A stretch of 64,000 bases of DNA from Rosellinia necatrix (lineage: Eukaryota; Ascomycota; Sordariomycetes; Xylariales; Xylariaceae), in the NCBI GenBank assembly GCA_021209875.1, contig JAGYVD010000009.1, forward strand, positions 248,001 to 312,000, given 5' to 3'. Under the pieces are notes generated by a model, which saw only the letters and a list, made by a program, of their open reading frames with translations, was not told where the DNA came from and did no database searches. Shown one piece after another: positions 1 through 10,818 of this stretch (the first letter of the stretch is position 1; the number at the start of each line of letters is the position of its first letter). The translations under genes and the position numbers were made by a program.

Positions 1-434
1 GTATTTAAAAAGTAGTTATTTATTTTAGGTGATATAATGCTAATAGCCGAAGTGGGCCTTTCGGATTATTTCGAGAGGGTTGGTGCCGAAAAAGCACCTA
101 CACTAGTGGAATACGGTGGAGGTGTTTGGCGACATACTGTGCAACAGGTACCTGATATCTTCCCCACCATTGCCTTTGTCAACACTGGGTGGGTGGTCGC
201 CAGAGTAGGTAGCCATAGAACCACATTGAGTATGGTACTTCAACTATAAAGTTTATCCGTGGGATTGGGTCTTTAGCTTCGCCTTCCGGTGGTACATCAA
301 ACAAGAATCTGGCTTCCCTTCGCTTCCGACATTCTGTTTGTTCCCTCGTATTTTTGGTAGGGTTTCGAGCACAGTATTTGCGCCAGCTTCGCTGCACCGG
401 CTTCCTCCATCGTTTCCGAAGCAGCCCGGCAAAC
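1..434. other. Upstream region of the ankyrin/BTB gene
   Basis: AT-rich at its left edge, then mixed sequence leading to the ATG at 435. A 70-codon open frame begins at 37 but has no recognisable composition or domain, so I do not call it. An ATG at 354 lies in frame with the BTB gene and could add 27 residues. Confidence 0.4.
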
Positions 435-2419
435 ATGGTCATCCGTAAACACGAGTTGGAAGCCAAGCTTAAACATGATCTAGAGCTAGTCCAGAGTGGC
501 GTTCTGAGAGAAGACAACCCTCTTGATTCTAGCGAGGAATTCAACGAGCTTCTTGAGGCCTGCCGGAGAGGCGATTTGAAGCGGACGCAAGAGCTCATAT
601 CTGCCGGCGTGAACCTGAACGCGAAGGATAAGTTCGACTACACTCCCTTGATTCTCGTAAGCCCGTTTCGAGGGGGGTCTCGGTGCCGCGTGGCGGTACG
701 CATTGCCTTGGTACGAACTGACCCAAGCAACAGGCTAGTCTATGTGGCCACTATCAGCTTGTTGAGTTGCTGCTCGAATCCGGAGCATTGGCGGAGCGTG
801 ACACCTTCCAGGGGGAGAGATGTCTTTACAACGCCCTCAATAACAGGATTCGGAACCTGCTCCTACAATATGATTATTCCAAGTCTACGGATCCCCTACA
901 GCCATGGGCTGCCCACATTACCTCCCTATTTTCGAGGAGGGTGCCCAAAACTTCGGATATTGTACTAACTGAGGGCGTTGAGACGCTGGAGCTTCACAAG
1001 TTTATTCTATCTGCTAGGTCGCCATACTTTCAGAATAAATTCAGAGAAACCCCCGACACCACCACATGGAAACTGCCGTTATCGAAGCCTGTCGAATCCT
1101 TTCGAATTGTGCTTCGCTATCTGTATCTCGGCGATGTTCCCAGAGACGTAGTCGACGCACGCAGCAACCATACGGAGGAGGAAGTGCTTACCGGTATCGA
1201 CAAGATCAGTAAGCAGCTGGAGATGCCCAAGCTGTGGGAGGCAATCCTAACCGGGAACGATCGGCGGCTGGCGAGACAACGTCATCAGGACGAGGTAAAC
1301 CGGGCCCAGCAGCAGATCAACGACTTTTTCAACCAGCGGGTGCTAGGCCATAAAATGAGCGTGGAGACACGGAGGGTGTCTGAAGTGAAATGGCCACACG
1401 GCAATTCGATATTTGCGGACTGTTTGCTGCGAGCGGAAGAAGAGGTAGGTGAAGAAACGGGCGTGGAAGAGGACCAACGCCCCAGCGTTATCCCCATCGG
1501 CCCGGGGCGTGCGGTGAAACAACCAAACGGCGCTACCGCTTCGAGGAGGTCTATTCTCTACCCAGCGCACAAGGCCATGCTCATCCGAAGTCCATATTTT
1601 GAAACGATGTTCTCTGGCGGGTTCATGGAAGCTCAAGAGTCCAAATACCTTCACGTTATCACGGTCGATTGCTCGCCAAGCATTTTAGAAATCGTCCTTA
1701 GATTCCTCTATACAGAGCAGGTAGAATGTTCTTTGGATCTCGCGCTCGACCTGCTTTACGCATCCGATATGCTCCTCCTTGACAAGCTGAAAAACAAAGC
1801 CGCGGTCCTGATCAGTTCGCTCGGTAGTGGGAACAACAATGGATTAGTCGATCGGACACGCGGTGACGACGGTGAGACTATTGTTGAAGTCGAGCCCATC
1901 AACGTCTACGATGTGATCCATGCAGCATGGGACTTGCGTGTTCAACGGCTTGAAACATTTGCGGCCCGGTACTTTGCGTATCGACTCGAGGACTATATCG
2001 ACGAGAGGGAATTTGCCGAACTCATCCAAGAAAGTGCTGCCAGGGTGAAAAACAGACAAGAGACGGATACGATCGAGTTGCTTGACGACATCCGGTATTA
2101 CCTAGGCGAGCGGTTCAGGCTGCGGTTTGAGGATTCCGGATTAGACGAAATGCTAGATGAAACCGGCGAGATAAAGGCTTCGGCTATGGAGGCCCTATCA
2201 TTGCGGGCCGAGGCGGCCGGAGCCGCCGGCGACCCGTTGGCGCCTCTCAACGCGGCTCGTTCAGAGGTCGCACGGGACGAGATGGCTATCGGTGACGGCG
2301 GCGTCAGAACGCTTGACGGGACCATCGTTGAAGATGAGTTCGTGTCAGCCGCCATCAACTATCAACTCCTGTTACAAAAGATCGATACCATGTTAGAAGG
2401 CCTCAAGCTAGACGCATAG
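435..2419 (+). CDS. Ankyrin repeat and double BTB/POZ domain protein
   Basis: Two exons, 435-656 and 734-2419, joined by a 77-nt phase-0 intron (donor GTAAGC, acceptor CAACAG), give 635 residues. Splicing restores an ankyrin unit (TPLIL joined to ASLCGHYQLVELLLESGA) at about residues 32-103. A first BTB/POZ domain starts near residue 145 (SDIVL...LHKFILSARSPYF). A second lies at about 345-445 (AHKAMLIRSPYFETMFSGGF, then LRFLYTEQ). The C-terminal third is a helical BACK-like region. The order matches ABTB1/Btb3-type proteins, which are known as adaptors for cullin-3 ubiquitin ligases; that role is inferred here. I chose the start at 435 (context AAACATGG) because the ankyrin region follows soon after; an in-frame ATG at 354 is the alternative. 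Confidence 0.88.
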
Positions 2420-3535
2420 ACGCATAGATGCATAGAAGAGAGAAACAGCCACTGGCCGGGATTGACATCTCTTCTCCTTTCGGTGAACACGACCGTAGCT
2501 TATGAAGGGATCAAGTATCATTCACGTACGTGCAGTCATTGTCCTCGTGTGGGAGAGATAAACGGTAGATGTCTGATATACCAATGACATGAAAGGAGAA
2601 AATGGTACTACGGTAGTTATTCCTTGCTTATCGTTATTAAATTGCTCCCGAAATAGGGATAGGAGTGTTGGGAGGATGGGCCATCATCATATTGCGACAC
2701 CAGGACGGTGGGCTTGGCGGTTCCCTCGCTACCTATTTGTTGGTCGTAAATCTTTCTGGTAAACTATGTAACTACACTAGGTAACTAACTACCTCTAGGT
2801 CTTAACTTCGGTATCAAGGTACGCACACTGGGTACCAATATAATGTAGAAGGCTTTAGTCAGATCAGAATCAGCGAATGTTTCGAGATCGGACACACAGC
2901 TGCCTACCGGATCATGTTTTCTGAGATCGGATCCCCCTGAATATCCTTATAGCCGAGGGGCCTCAAACAACCTTCCTTATGTACCTCAGACCCGACCCCC
3001 ATTCGTTAATGGCGCGCGGCCGCGTAAGACAAACACTGGCGGGCCCCACCCCCACAGCCCCCGGTGCGCAGACTTCGTACACTACACTACCTACCTAGTG
3101 CAGCCGCTGGCCAAATGCCGTCATTCCCGACTGCCAAGGTACCGACGAATACCCTACCTACCTAGTTTAGTACCGATATTGTGTGTTAGCGTACCTATGT
3201 ACTTACACTACACTATCTACCTACACTACACTGCTACATACCTACTTAGGTACCTACCTACTTAGTGTAGGTACATACTGTACATACGTAGCGTTGAGAC
3301 AACCTTATGGGTCTGCCATGGGAGAGGATCCACGACCAGGGAAGGTGTGAGAGGTGTGCCATAAGTACATACAGTACGTAGCACACTACCTACACTCACT
3401 ACCTACGGCAATACCTAACCTACCTAGTACTAAGGTAGGTATGTTTGTCGACTGCCAACTGGGACAATGAGCCGTCTCTCCTCTCCCCGATCAATCCCTC
3501 CCTCCGCAAGCAATGCGACGCGATAGCATAGTAAT
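2420..3535. other. Intergenic spacer with TACCTA-type repeats
   Basis: No gene seen. The second half (about 3085-3445) is filled with variants of TACCTA, TAGGTA and TACACTAC, probably in the promoter of the downstream SGNH gene. Confidence 0.6.
3085..3445. repeat. Degenerate TACCTA/TAGGTA low-complexity cluster
   Basis: Many imperfect copies of ACCTACCTA, TACACTACACTA and TAGGTAC occur on both strands within about 360 nt. Similar clusters lie near 25470-25625, 29395-29445 and 33490-33600, each upstream of or between genes. Confidence 0.7.
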
Positions 3536-4852
3536 ATGAAGGTGCTCTCGGTGGTTGGACGCTGCTCGCAGCTCCCGACATTCTACAAGTTCACGTTATT
3601 CGGCGTCTTTGCGCTGATACTGCTCGGTAAGTCGGTCCTCGCTCACGCTCCTCCATCCTCCTCCGTCCGGCACCCAGCCCAGCCCGTCCAGCGACCACGC
3701 CGCCATGTGCTGTGCTGTGCTGTGCTGTGCTGTGCTGTGCTGTGCTGTGCTGTGCTGCGCCGTTGGTTGGTCCTACGCTCCCGGCGTTCTGGGACGCAGC
3801 TCGGCTTTGCGTCTGCGCGAGTGAGCTTCTGCCTGGCTAATACGCAACTGCAACTCCCCGAACAGCCACGCTCCAGACCGGCCCTGTCGACTTCCGGCAG
3901 CATTGGGACAAGCTCCGTGGCCCGAAGAAGAATAATGGCCTCGCCGATGGCATCCCCTTGCGCGTCATGTTCATCGGCGCCTCCATGACCCTCGGCGAGC
4001 ACTCGACCGGCGAAAGGGGTTATCGGAAGCAGATCCGGGACTGGCTCGTAGCGCAAGGGAATGAAGTCAACTATGTCGGCCAGGTATGATGCCCCTGGAG
4101 CCCCGCTTCTATTGTCTATTGCTATCGTATGTATGTGTTGTATGTGTGATCGTTACTAATGTGAACTTTCCGTCCTATAGAACCGATATGGCGACTTTCT
4201 CGACAACGACGTGCAAGCGTTCGGCGCCCAGCCGATCAAGCCGACCCTCGACCGGTGCAAGGAGATCGTGCCTCAGACGCAGCCGAATCTAATCCTGATC
4301 AACGCCGGTTCGAGCGATTGCTTCCAGCAAAAGCATTGGGGGCCGGCCTTTATCTTGCAAAAGATGCGTGCACTTGTCGACTATCTCTTTGAAGCCTCGC
4401 CACGTGCTACGATTATCATGTCCACGATCATAATGAGTCCCTGGGAGAACGTTGACGACTGCGTCAAGTCTGCGAACGCCCAGATCCGCCAGGTCGCGAA
4501 CGATTTGATCCGCGAAGGGAAGCCCGTCGTTCTAGCCGAGATGCACTACGACCAGGGCCTCCCGAACCGCGTCGAGAAGAAGCATATTGGCAAGGACAAC
4601 ATGCATCCCATTGACGCCGGATACTTTCTCATGGGTGATATATTCATCGAGAGCATCCAGGACGTGGAGGAGAAAGGCTGGCTCCGTGCCCCCGTGAACA
4701 ATGGTATCCCATTCGACGGCGAGGCCGAGAGGCACGCCGAAGAGGCCAAGAGCGATAAGCAAATCGAGGAGACGAAGCCAGAGGAGCAGGTCAAGGCCGA
4801 AGAGAAGAGGGCTGAGGCGAAACATAATAGCCGCAGAAGACGGCATCCGTAA
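3536..4852 (+). CDS. SGNH/GDSL-type hydrolase, secreted or membrane-anchored
   Basis: Three exons, 3536-3626, 3866-4083 and 4181-4852, give 326 residues. Intron 1 is 239 nt and holds a TGTGC microsatellite; intron 2 is 97 nt with a CTAAT branch site. Residues about 16-31 form a hydrophobic signal peptide or anchor. SGNH blocks are visible: FIGASMT with likely nucleophile Ser70, INAGSSD (144-149), and DNMHP with Asp242 and His245. Block I reads GAS rather than GDS. The last 45 residues are a Lys/Glu-rich tail ending in RRRRHP. Such enzymes hydrolyse ester bonds, for example acetyl esters on polysaccharides; the substrate is unknown. Splice sites were set by frame continuity (YVGQ joined to NRYGDF). 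Confidence 0.85.
3706..3755. repeat. Perfect TGTGC pentanucleotide repeat, 10 copies
   Basis: Ten uninterrupted TGTGC units lie inside intron 1 of the SGNH hydrolase gene. The unit length is not a multiple of three, so length change is tolerated only because it is intronic. Confidence 0.95.
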
Positions 4853-5527
4853 CTCGTCATTGAGCACGGCCTACAAGCCGTAGTTCTCAACCCATACATT
4901 CATACATTTATCATTGCATGACCATAGAGGGCGGGAACGTTTATTTTGCATTTGAAGGGTTGCCCAGGTGGGCAAGGCTCGGAATGGTCGAGAAAAAAAA
5001 AAAGAAATGACCGGGATTCATTGTATCAGCAGACCAGGTGCTCTGTTGTTTTGTTGGTCCCAGTTTAGAAAGATGGTTGTGCTATAGCACCGCTAGACAG
5101 GCCTCATGTATCACCATCACGATACGCAAGCGAAAGAGTTGGTGTACGTTTTTCGAAGACTTTTTCATTTTTAAGCGATAATTTATTATTACCAGCTGTG
5201 CTGATGTGCTCCATGCGATGTTGTACAGTCCTTCATTTCGTTCAATTCGTGGAGCGAGCGCAGGGTCTTCGTGTAATACGCCTGCCCTCGTCCTGTTTCC
5301 TTTCCTCCGTTCTCCTTTTCAACCCATTAACACAAAAAAAAAAAAAAATGAAACGATAGTAATACATTTTCCTCGACGCATATTAGAAGCGACTATTAAA
5401 CCATAACAGCTCATTCCCACAAATCTATGTATCCAACCAGATGGTGTCGGCAGGTTTGGGGTGTGGGTGTAAGACTGCTTCAAAGGAGCGAACGAAGTTT
5501 GGAACAGATAAAAGAGAGGATGGCCGC
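4853..5527. other. Convergent intergenic region
   Basis: This lies between the 3' ends of the SGNH gene (plus) and the cysteine-module gene (minus). It holds two A-runs (about 4994-5005 and 5334-5348) and no recognisable gene or RNA. Confidence 0.6.
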
Positions 5528-7824
5528 TTATGCCTTGCCGAAGATGCCCGTCTTCACACTGACGTACCGGGCACACTTGCTCTCACAATCGTATTTGCCC
5601 TGGGACACCTCGAACCCGATGTCGGCGCTCTGGTACTTGCCCTTGCAACCACTCACTGCAACACGAGAGGTCAGTAAATCGCGCGACAGGGAGGAGGAGG
5701 GGGGGTGGAGGAGGGGGATGGGAAATAACTCGGACGAAGATGCTATCTATACGCGTCATAGGGAGGGGGATGTGAGGTATGACTTACTGCAGGCATCGAA
5801 GGCCTCGAACCCGGGACCGGATGGGTGGGACGCAACGGGTGGTGCCCCCTTAGAAGAAGGACCGGCGGCGCCAGCGGGGAGAGGGAAAGAAGGGGGCGCC
5901 TGGGCCTCCTCCTCCCTGCTCCCCTTCTCGAGGGCGGCCTTGTCGCGTACTTCGAGCCCGGTGCCGGCAGCAGAGAACTGGGCGCAGCTGCTCTCGCAGT
6001 CGAACTTGCCCTGGGACGCGATGCCGGCCGTCTGGTGAGCGCCCTTGCAGGACTCCATGCAGGACTCGAAGCTCGTGAAGCTGGCGCCGAAACCGTGGCC
6101 CTTGGGCTTGTAGGCACCCGGTTGCTGCTTCGGCGAAGCGGCCCGCTTGACGGGAGCCGCCGCCGCGGACGATGCCTCGCTGGGCAGCCCGTCGCAGAGC
6201 GCCGCGCAGTCCTCCTTGCCCTGGCTCATGAGCGAGCAGCCCCAGACACACGATTCGTAGGTAGCGTCGGAGCCCTCCTCAGCGCGGCGCGCGACCTGTT
6301 GTTGCTGTCGTTGTTGCTCCTGGCGCTTGACGGCGAAACCATCCTCCTTGACGAAGCGGGTGCAGCCCTCCTGGCAGCGCTGCTTACCCTGGGAGACGAC
6401 GAGGGCGACGTCGGCCGACTGCCACTGGAACGAGCAGTCGCGCATGCACGACTCGTACTCGACGCTGCCGCCGAGGGAGACATCCGCGGCCGGGGCCGGG
6501 GCCGGGGCCGCGTTCAGGGCCGCGATCGCGGAAGCGGGGACGGCGCCGCCGTCTACCGCGCGGCGGCCGTGGACGCCGGCGGACGAGAACCGCGCGCACG
6601 ACTTCTCGCAGTTGTGCTTGCCCTGCGACACGTCGAAGGCGATGTCCGCGTGCTGGAACTTGCCCTGGCACGACTCCATGCACGCCTCGAAGCTCACGAA
6701 GCCCGCGCCCGCGCGAGCGCCCGCCACCTGGTTCGCCGGCGGGACGTACCCGACGCCGTGGGCCGGCTTGGCCTTCTTGTTCTTCGCCGCCGTCTTGACG
6801 TTCTTGCCGACGGGGACCGCGTCTTGGTTCTTGGCGCTGGAGTCGGCCTGGGCGACGGTGTCGGTCTGTGCGACGGCGTCAGTCTTGGCGACAGCGTCAG
6901 TCTGGGCGATGGCATCCGGCTTGGCGACGGCGTCATGCTCGGCGATGGCGTTGGCGGTGGTGCCGCAGGAGGCGATGCCGTTGTTGGCGAGCGCCTGGCT
7001 GGCCTCAGGGGTCGCGGCCGCTGCCAGGGGGGCGGAGGTGACCGTCAGTGCCGGCTTGGAGGACACGGTGGTGGTGGAGGTGGTGCGCAGAAGCGAGGAG
7101 AAAGACGCGGGTACCGTGGGGAACCCGTTGGTGTTCACGGAGGCGAAGGACGAGGGGGACGCTGAGGCGCGCACGGGCTGTAGCGAGGAGAAGGACGAGG
7201 AGGAAGACGGGGCGAAGGACGGGCGGACGGCGGACGACGCCGCCGTCGGCCGCGCCTTGACGGCGTACGCATAGTCCTGCGGGACCGAGGAGGCCACCGG
7301 GGCGATCACCGGGGCCGGCTGGCTGGCGTACGTGTTCTGCGGCCACGAGGATGTCGGCGTCGTGGATGGCCGGGTCGACGTGCGGGTCGACGTCGGGGTC
7401 GCGGAGGAACGCGTCGACGTCGGGGTCGAGGAGGAGCGCGTCGAGGAACGCGTTGATGTCGACGTCACGGACGGACGGGTCGACGTTGGGGTCGCGGAAG
7501 ACGAATGCGTCGACGTGTACGTTATGTATGTCGACGGGGATGCAACCGGGAACGACGAGACGGGAGCCGGCACGGCGTTCACCGAGTAGGCTAGAGCAGA
7601 GTCAGTGCCGATCAACCTGGGAAGAGGATATAGCAAGGCGCAAGGATGCTACGTACAGCCTCCCCATCCGTGTTCGCCACGCCCGAAAATGGCATCTCGT
7701 CGGCCCCTAAAGCCGTGGGTTAGTTCGTCATGCGCCAAGAGTCGTGAGTAGCTCAGGGGCCTTACATAATGGGTGATGCCATCATTCCGGGGATGAGCCC
7801 GGCGAGGATGATGTTGGACAACAT
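5528..7824 (-). CDS. Secreted mucin-like protein with five four-cysteine CX3C repeat modules
   Basis: Four exons on the minus strand, 7824-7766, 7706-7657, 7590-5788 and 5655-5528, join in frame to 679 residues. The N-terminus (MLSNIILAGLIPGMMASP) looks like a signal peptide. Residues about 55-225 are Ser/Thr/Pro-rich with repeated TSTR units, like an O-glycosylated stalk. A tandem DAVAxT run (about 253-286) and a Lys-rich linker follow. Five modules then repeat C-x3-C ... SQGK-x2-C-x3-C. Their cysteines are at 340/344/364/368, 418/422/442/446, 484/488/498/502, 547/551/568/572 and 637/641/661/665. The spacer between pairs is 19 residues in modules 1, 2 and 5, 16 in module 4 and 9 in module 3. 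The last module spans the final intron, and splicing restores its second cysteine. I recognise no family; a cell-wall or effector-like role is only inference. Confidence 0.82.
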
Positions 7825-10818
7825 CGTGAATAGGCGGGGCTGATGATGCGACTCGGTCCGATATTCCACTACTATGTCTTAAGTCGAGTATCTGCTGTGA
7901 CTTCTTCAACTCGATTACCTTCCTTTGCTGATCCCGGTGGTGCTGATGTCTGCTGGTTTTTTTTTCTCTACATTCTGGTTCGAACGTCCTTCACTTTATA
8001 CAAATCCTGGAGGGCTAGTCCTTTGCCATCATGAAAAACAACGCGGGACTACGCACTTCCGAGGGCTTCGGCATGGCTCACAAGCACCAAAATTGTTGAT
8101 CTCGCGACTGAGATACAGACATACCAGCATCCATATGTTTGTGGACGTGAGCTAAAGACGTCCAAGACACGCGGAAGCTTTCGGATTGGCCTGTTAGAGT
8201 CTCGTTGTCTGAGACACTCCCCTTCCGTTCGAGCACTAATTCAATGTTCAAGACCTCCAATCTTAATCCATTTTAGCGACTTAGCCCAGTATGTTGTTTA
8301 TACTACAGTAATATTAAATTTCATTCCCAGACGCCTTTTCTTGGTCCCAATGTGCAGGGAATTCGCATGCCCAGTAGGCCAAACTTAACCTAGTACGACC
8401 TAGTAGAAGCTCAAAGCATGCCGGGTTGCCAGAGTCGCTCGATATTCTACTAATTTCTATTTTAGTGTAGTTGTAGAAGCATCCGCAGTTTCCTTTGAAC
8501 ACCACATGCACCTCCTGGGGCTTCTTACGGTCTTGCGATTCGTACTTGTTAGGAGCGCAACTACTTGTTATGGAGGTCTGCCCTTCGCCCTTCTTTATGT
8601 CTTAGGCATTATGGAAGTGTCAGAGAGTCGCAAAGAAGGTGTACATAGATCATATAGTCCATAATTAAATGGATGTTCAGTCCTTGTTGACATTCTTGAC
8701 AATATAGACGATAATAGACTGGTCGGAAACCCCCTGATTGACACTTTGAGCGATATGCTCCTCATCCTGAAATATCTCTATCCTAGCTAAGTTTGCGAGT
8801 ACACTTGATTCACTGATTTCACTTGAGAACTATGCGTCCCCTGAATCTGATTTTTTGTTAATTTTTACGAGTAGTAATAGATCAATATATCAGTATTTAT
8901 GGAGAGATGGAGGTTTGCAAGTATATGAACTAATAGGCTTTAACACATCGCATGACTTGCCCTTCGGATATTCTAACGGACATTGCTTCTCAGATGAGAT
9001 GAAATATAGAAACCTAGTAAGGCAATTTAAAAAAAAAAATAAAGTAGCAGCAAAATATTGAGGTTGATTATTTATATAGGTTCACATAAATTGTTTCTTT
9101 AAATACCTATCGCTGTATAGAGTCATGATATGGGCAACTTTCGTTTCTGCAAATCATCTTTTTCAGGACATAGATATCTCATTATTACACTCAACCATCG
9201 CTTAGTCACCATCGGATTAACGTCCAAACAAAACGTCGTATTAACAGTAGATAGTCGGCAAACAGCCGGAACTCAATAGCGGTATAAAGTAAGACCCCAA
9301 ACAATATTGATACCCGAATCTCCTCTCTAACTTGAGCAGGTGATTGGTTTCTTATACATTAGGTCTCTTCCCAAACACGCCATGTTAGTTTGAGCCGAAA
9401 AGTTATTACGCTTTCCATGCTTAATACTGATATGTCGTTCTCTCGAAGAATGAGTGCATAAATGGATTCACGATTTTGCTCTTCGTAGTTTGGTATGTAT
9501 ACACAGACATTTTCTGAGACCATATAATATCCTACTAGATTCACGACGGAATTTATTAGTCGACGCGTATATACAGTTCTCAAATATTTATCTAGGTTCC
9601 TTTTAGCCTGGCGTATAAAATAAATGATGCTTGTTCTAAATTATCTGCTTTGTAAAATAACGTTGCCCCCAAGACTTATGTCTATTTACCAGAGATACAT
9701 GAGCACCTAGATAGCGACACAACCAAGTTGAGAGGTTGTATATCAATTAGGTAGTTTTCAATGCGACTTGAACCATATGGGCATGAATGCAGCCCTCACC
9801 TCGGGAATATTGAATATGAATGAACACATAGCAGTCTGTATTTTTTTTCTATGTGCCAGTCCGCCACCCCAGGCGAGCCAACATCTTAGTTTGAAGCTTT
9901 GCGGAAGCATCAAGCAGAGAAATATTTGACGGCTACTGCCATGCAGCATTGTGTAGGAGTGATAATTCTATAGCAGTAAGAATACAAGTGTATAAGAAGT
10001 AAGTATACTTCTATTCAGCTTGTTTTCTTCACAGTAAACGGCGATGCACATAAACTGAGGCAATCGAGTCTCACTTGGAGTATTACTTAGAGCTTCCTTA
10101 TGGGTAGTTTATATAAGATGGAGCTAGTAACAATGGGATCTTTGACGAGGAAGCGAGTTTTTGGTATATGGAAGTACGTGATATGACGTTGCTTCGCTAC
10201 TTAGAATTGGTGCCGTGTTGTGACTGTACGCATAAAGCAAAGCTTATTTTCGTCATTGCGCTTGCTGAGAAGGATACGAATTTACGGGGAGTATCCTGGT
10301 CAAGATTGAGGGGTGAGGGGCTACCCTGTAATTGGACTCTCTTACTAGCCAACTGGGAGCTTGACTCCTGGCTTAATATTCCTCCTTATGCTGGCGACTA
10401 ATACTTATAACGTTGATTGCAATTGAAAATCTCAACGCCAGTAATCGGGAATGACTCTGTTTATATGAATACCGCACTGTTCGACTTGCGTATTTGTGCC
10501 CCGCAGACAATCGAACATTCGACCGCCGGATTACCTCCACGCTCGGCCCTCTTACTAAGCGGTTTGATCATCGGATTCGCATTCGCGACTTTGCGGCTTC
10601 ATGCATCCTATCGAAATGTAGTACGTAGTCTATTTGAGCCGCATGGCTTTAGATGTTACATCGCCCCTAGTTTCATATAACCTTTAGCCTGTTGTGATGA
10701 CTGTGACACGATGTCGTTGTCCGGTTCTCATATAAAGTGTTGGGTCTCTAATCTCTCTACCTATGTGAGATTGATGATTCCTCCGAACGACATATGCACT
10801 TAATTACACATTTTGACG
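7825..10818. other. AT-rich gene-free stretch
   Basis: Visibly AT-rich and TpA-rich, with only short frames lacking coding character. This suits decayed, possibly RIP-mutated, DNA. No transposon protein, terminal repeat or tRNA was recognised. The right end is the promoter of the GH131 gene. Confidence 0.6.

Noticed and set aside
37..249. Small protein before the BTB gene
   Set aside because: 70 codons with no domain, in AT-rich DNA, and no supporting context.
5825..7165. 446-codon open frame opposite the cysteine-module gene
   Set aside because: It is antisense to a spliced gene with signal peptide and repeated cysteine modules. Its Arg/Gly/Leu-rich product reflects the GC-rich codons of the real gene.
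9762..9800. Minus-strand tRNA-like T-loop (GGTTCAAGT)
   Set aside because: The stem does not pair and no other arms are present.
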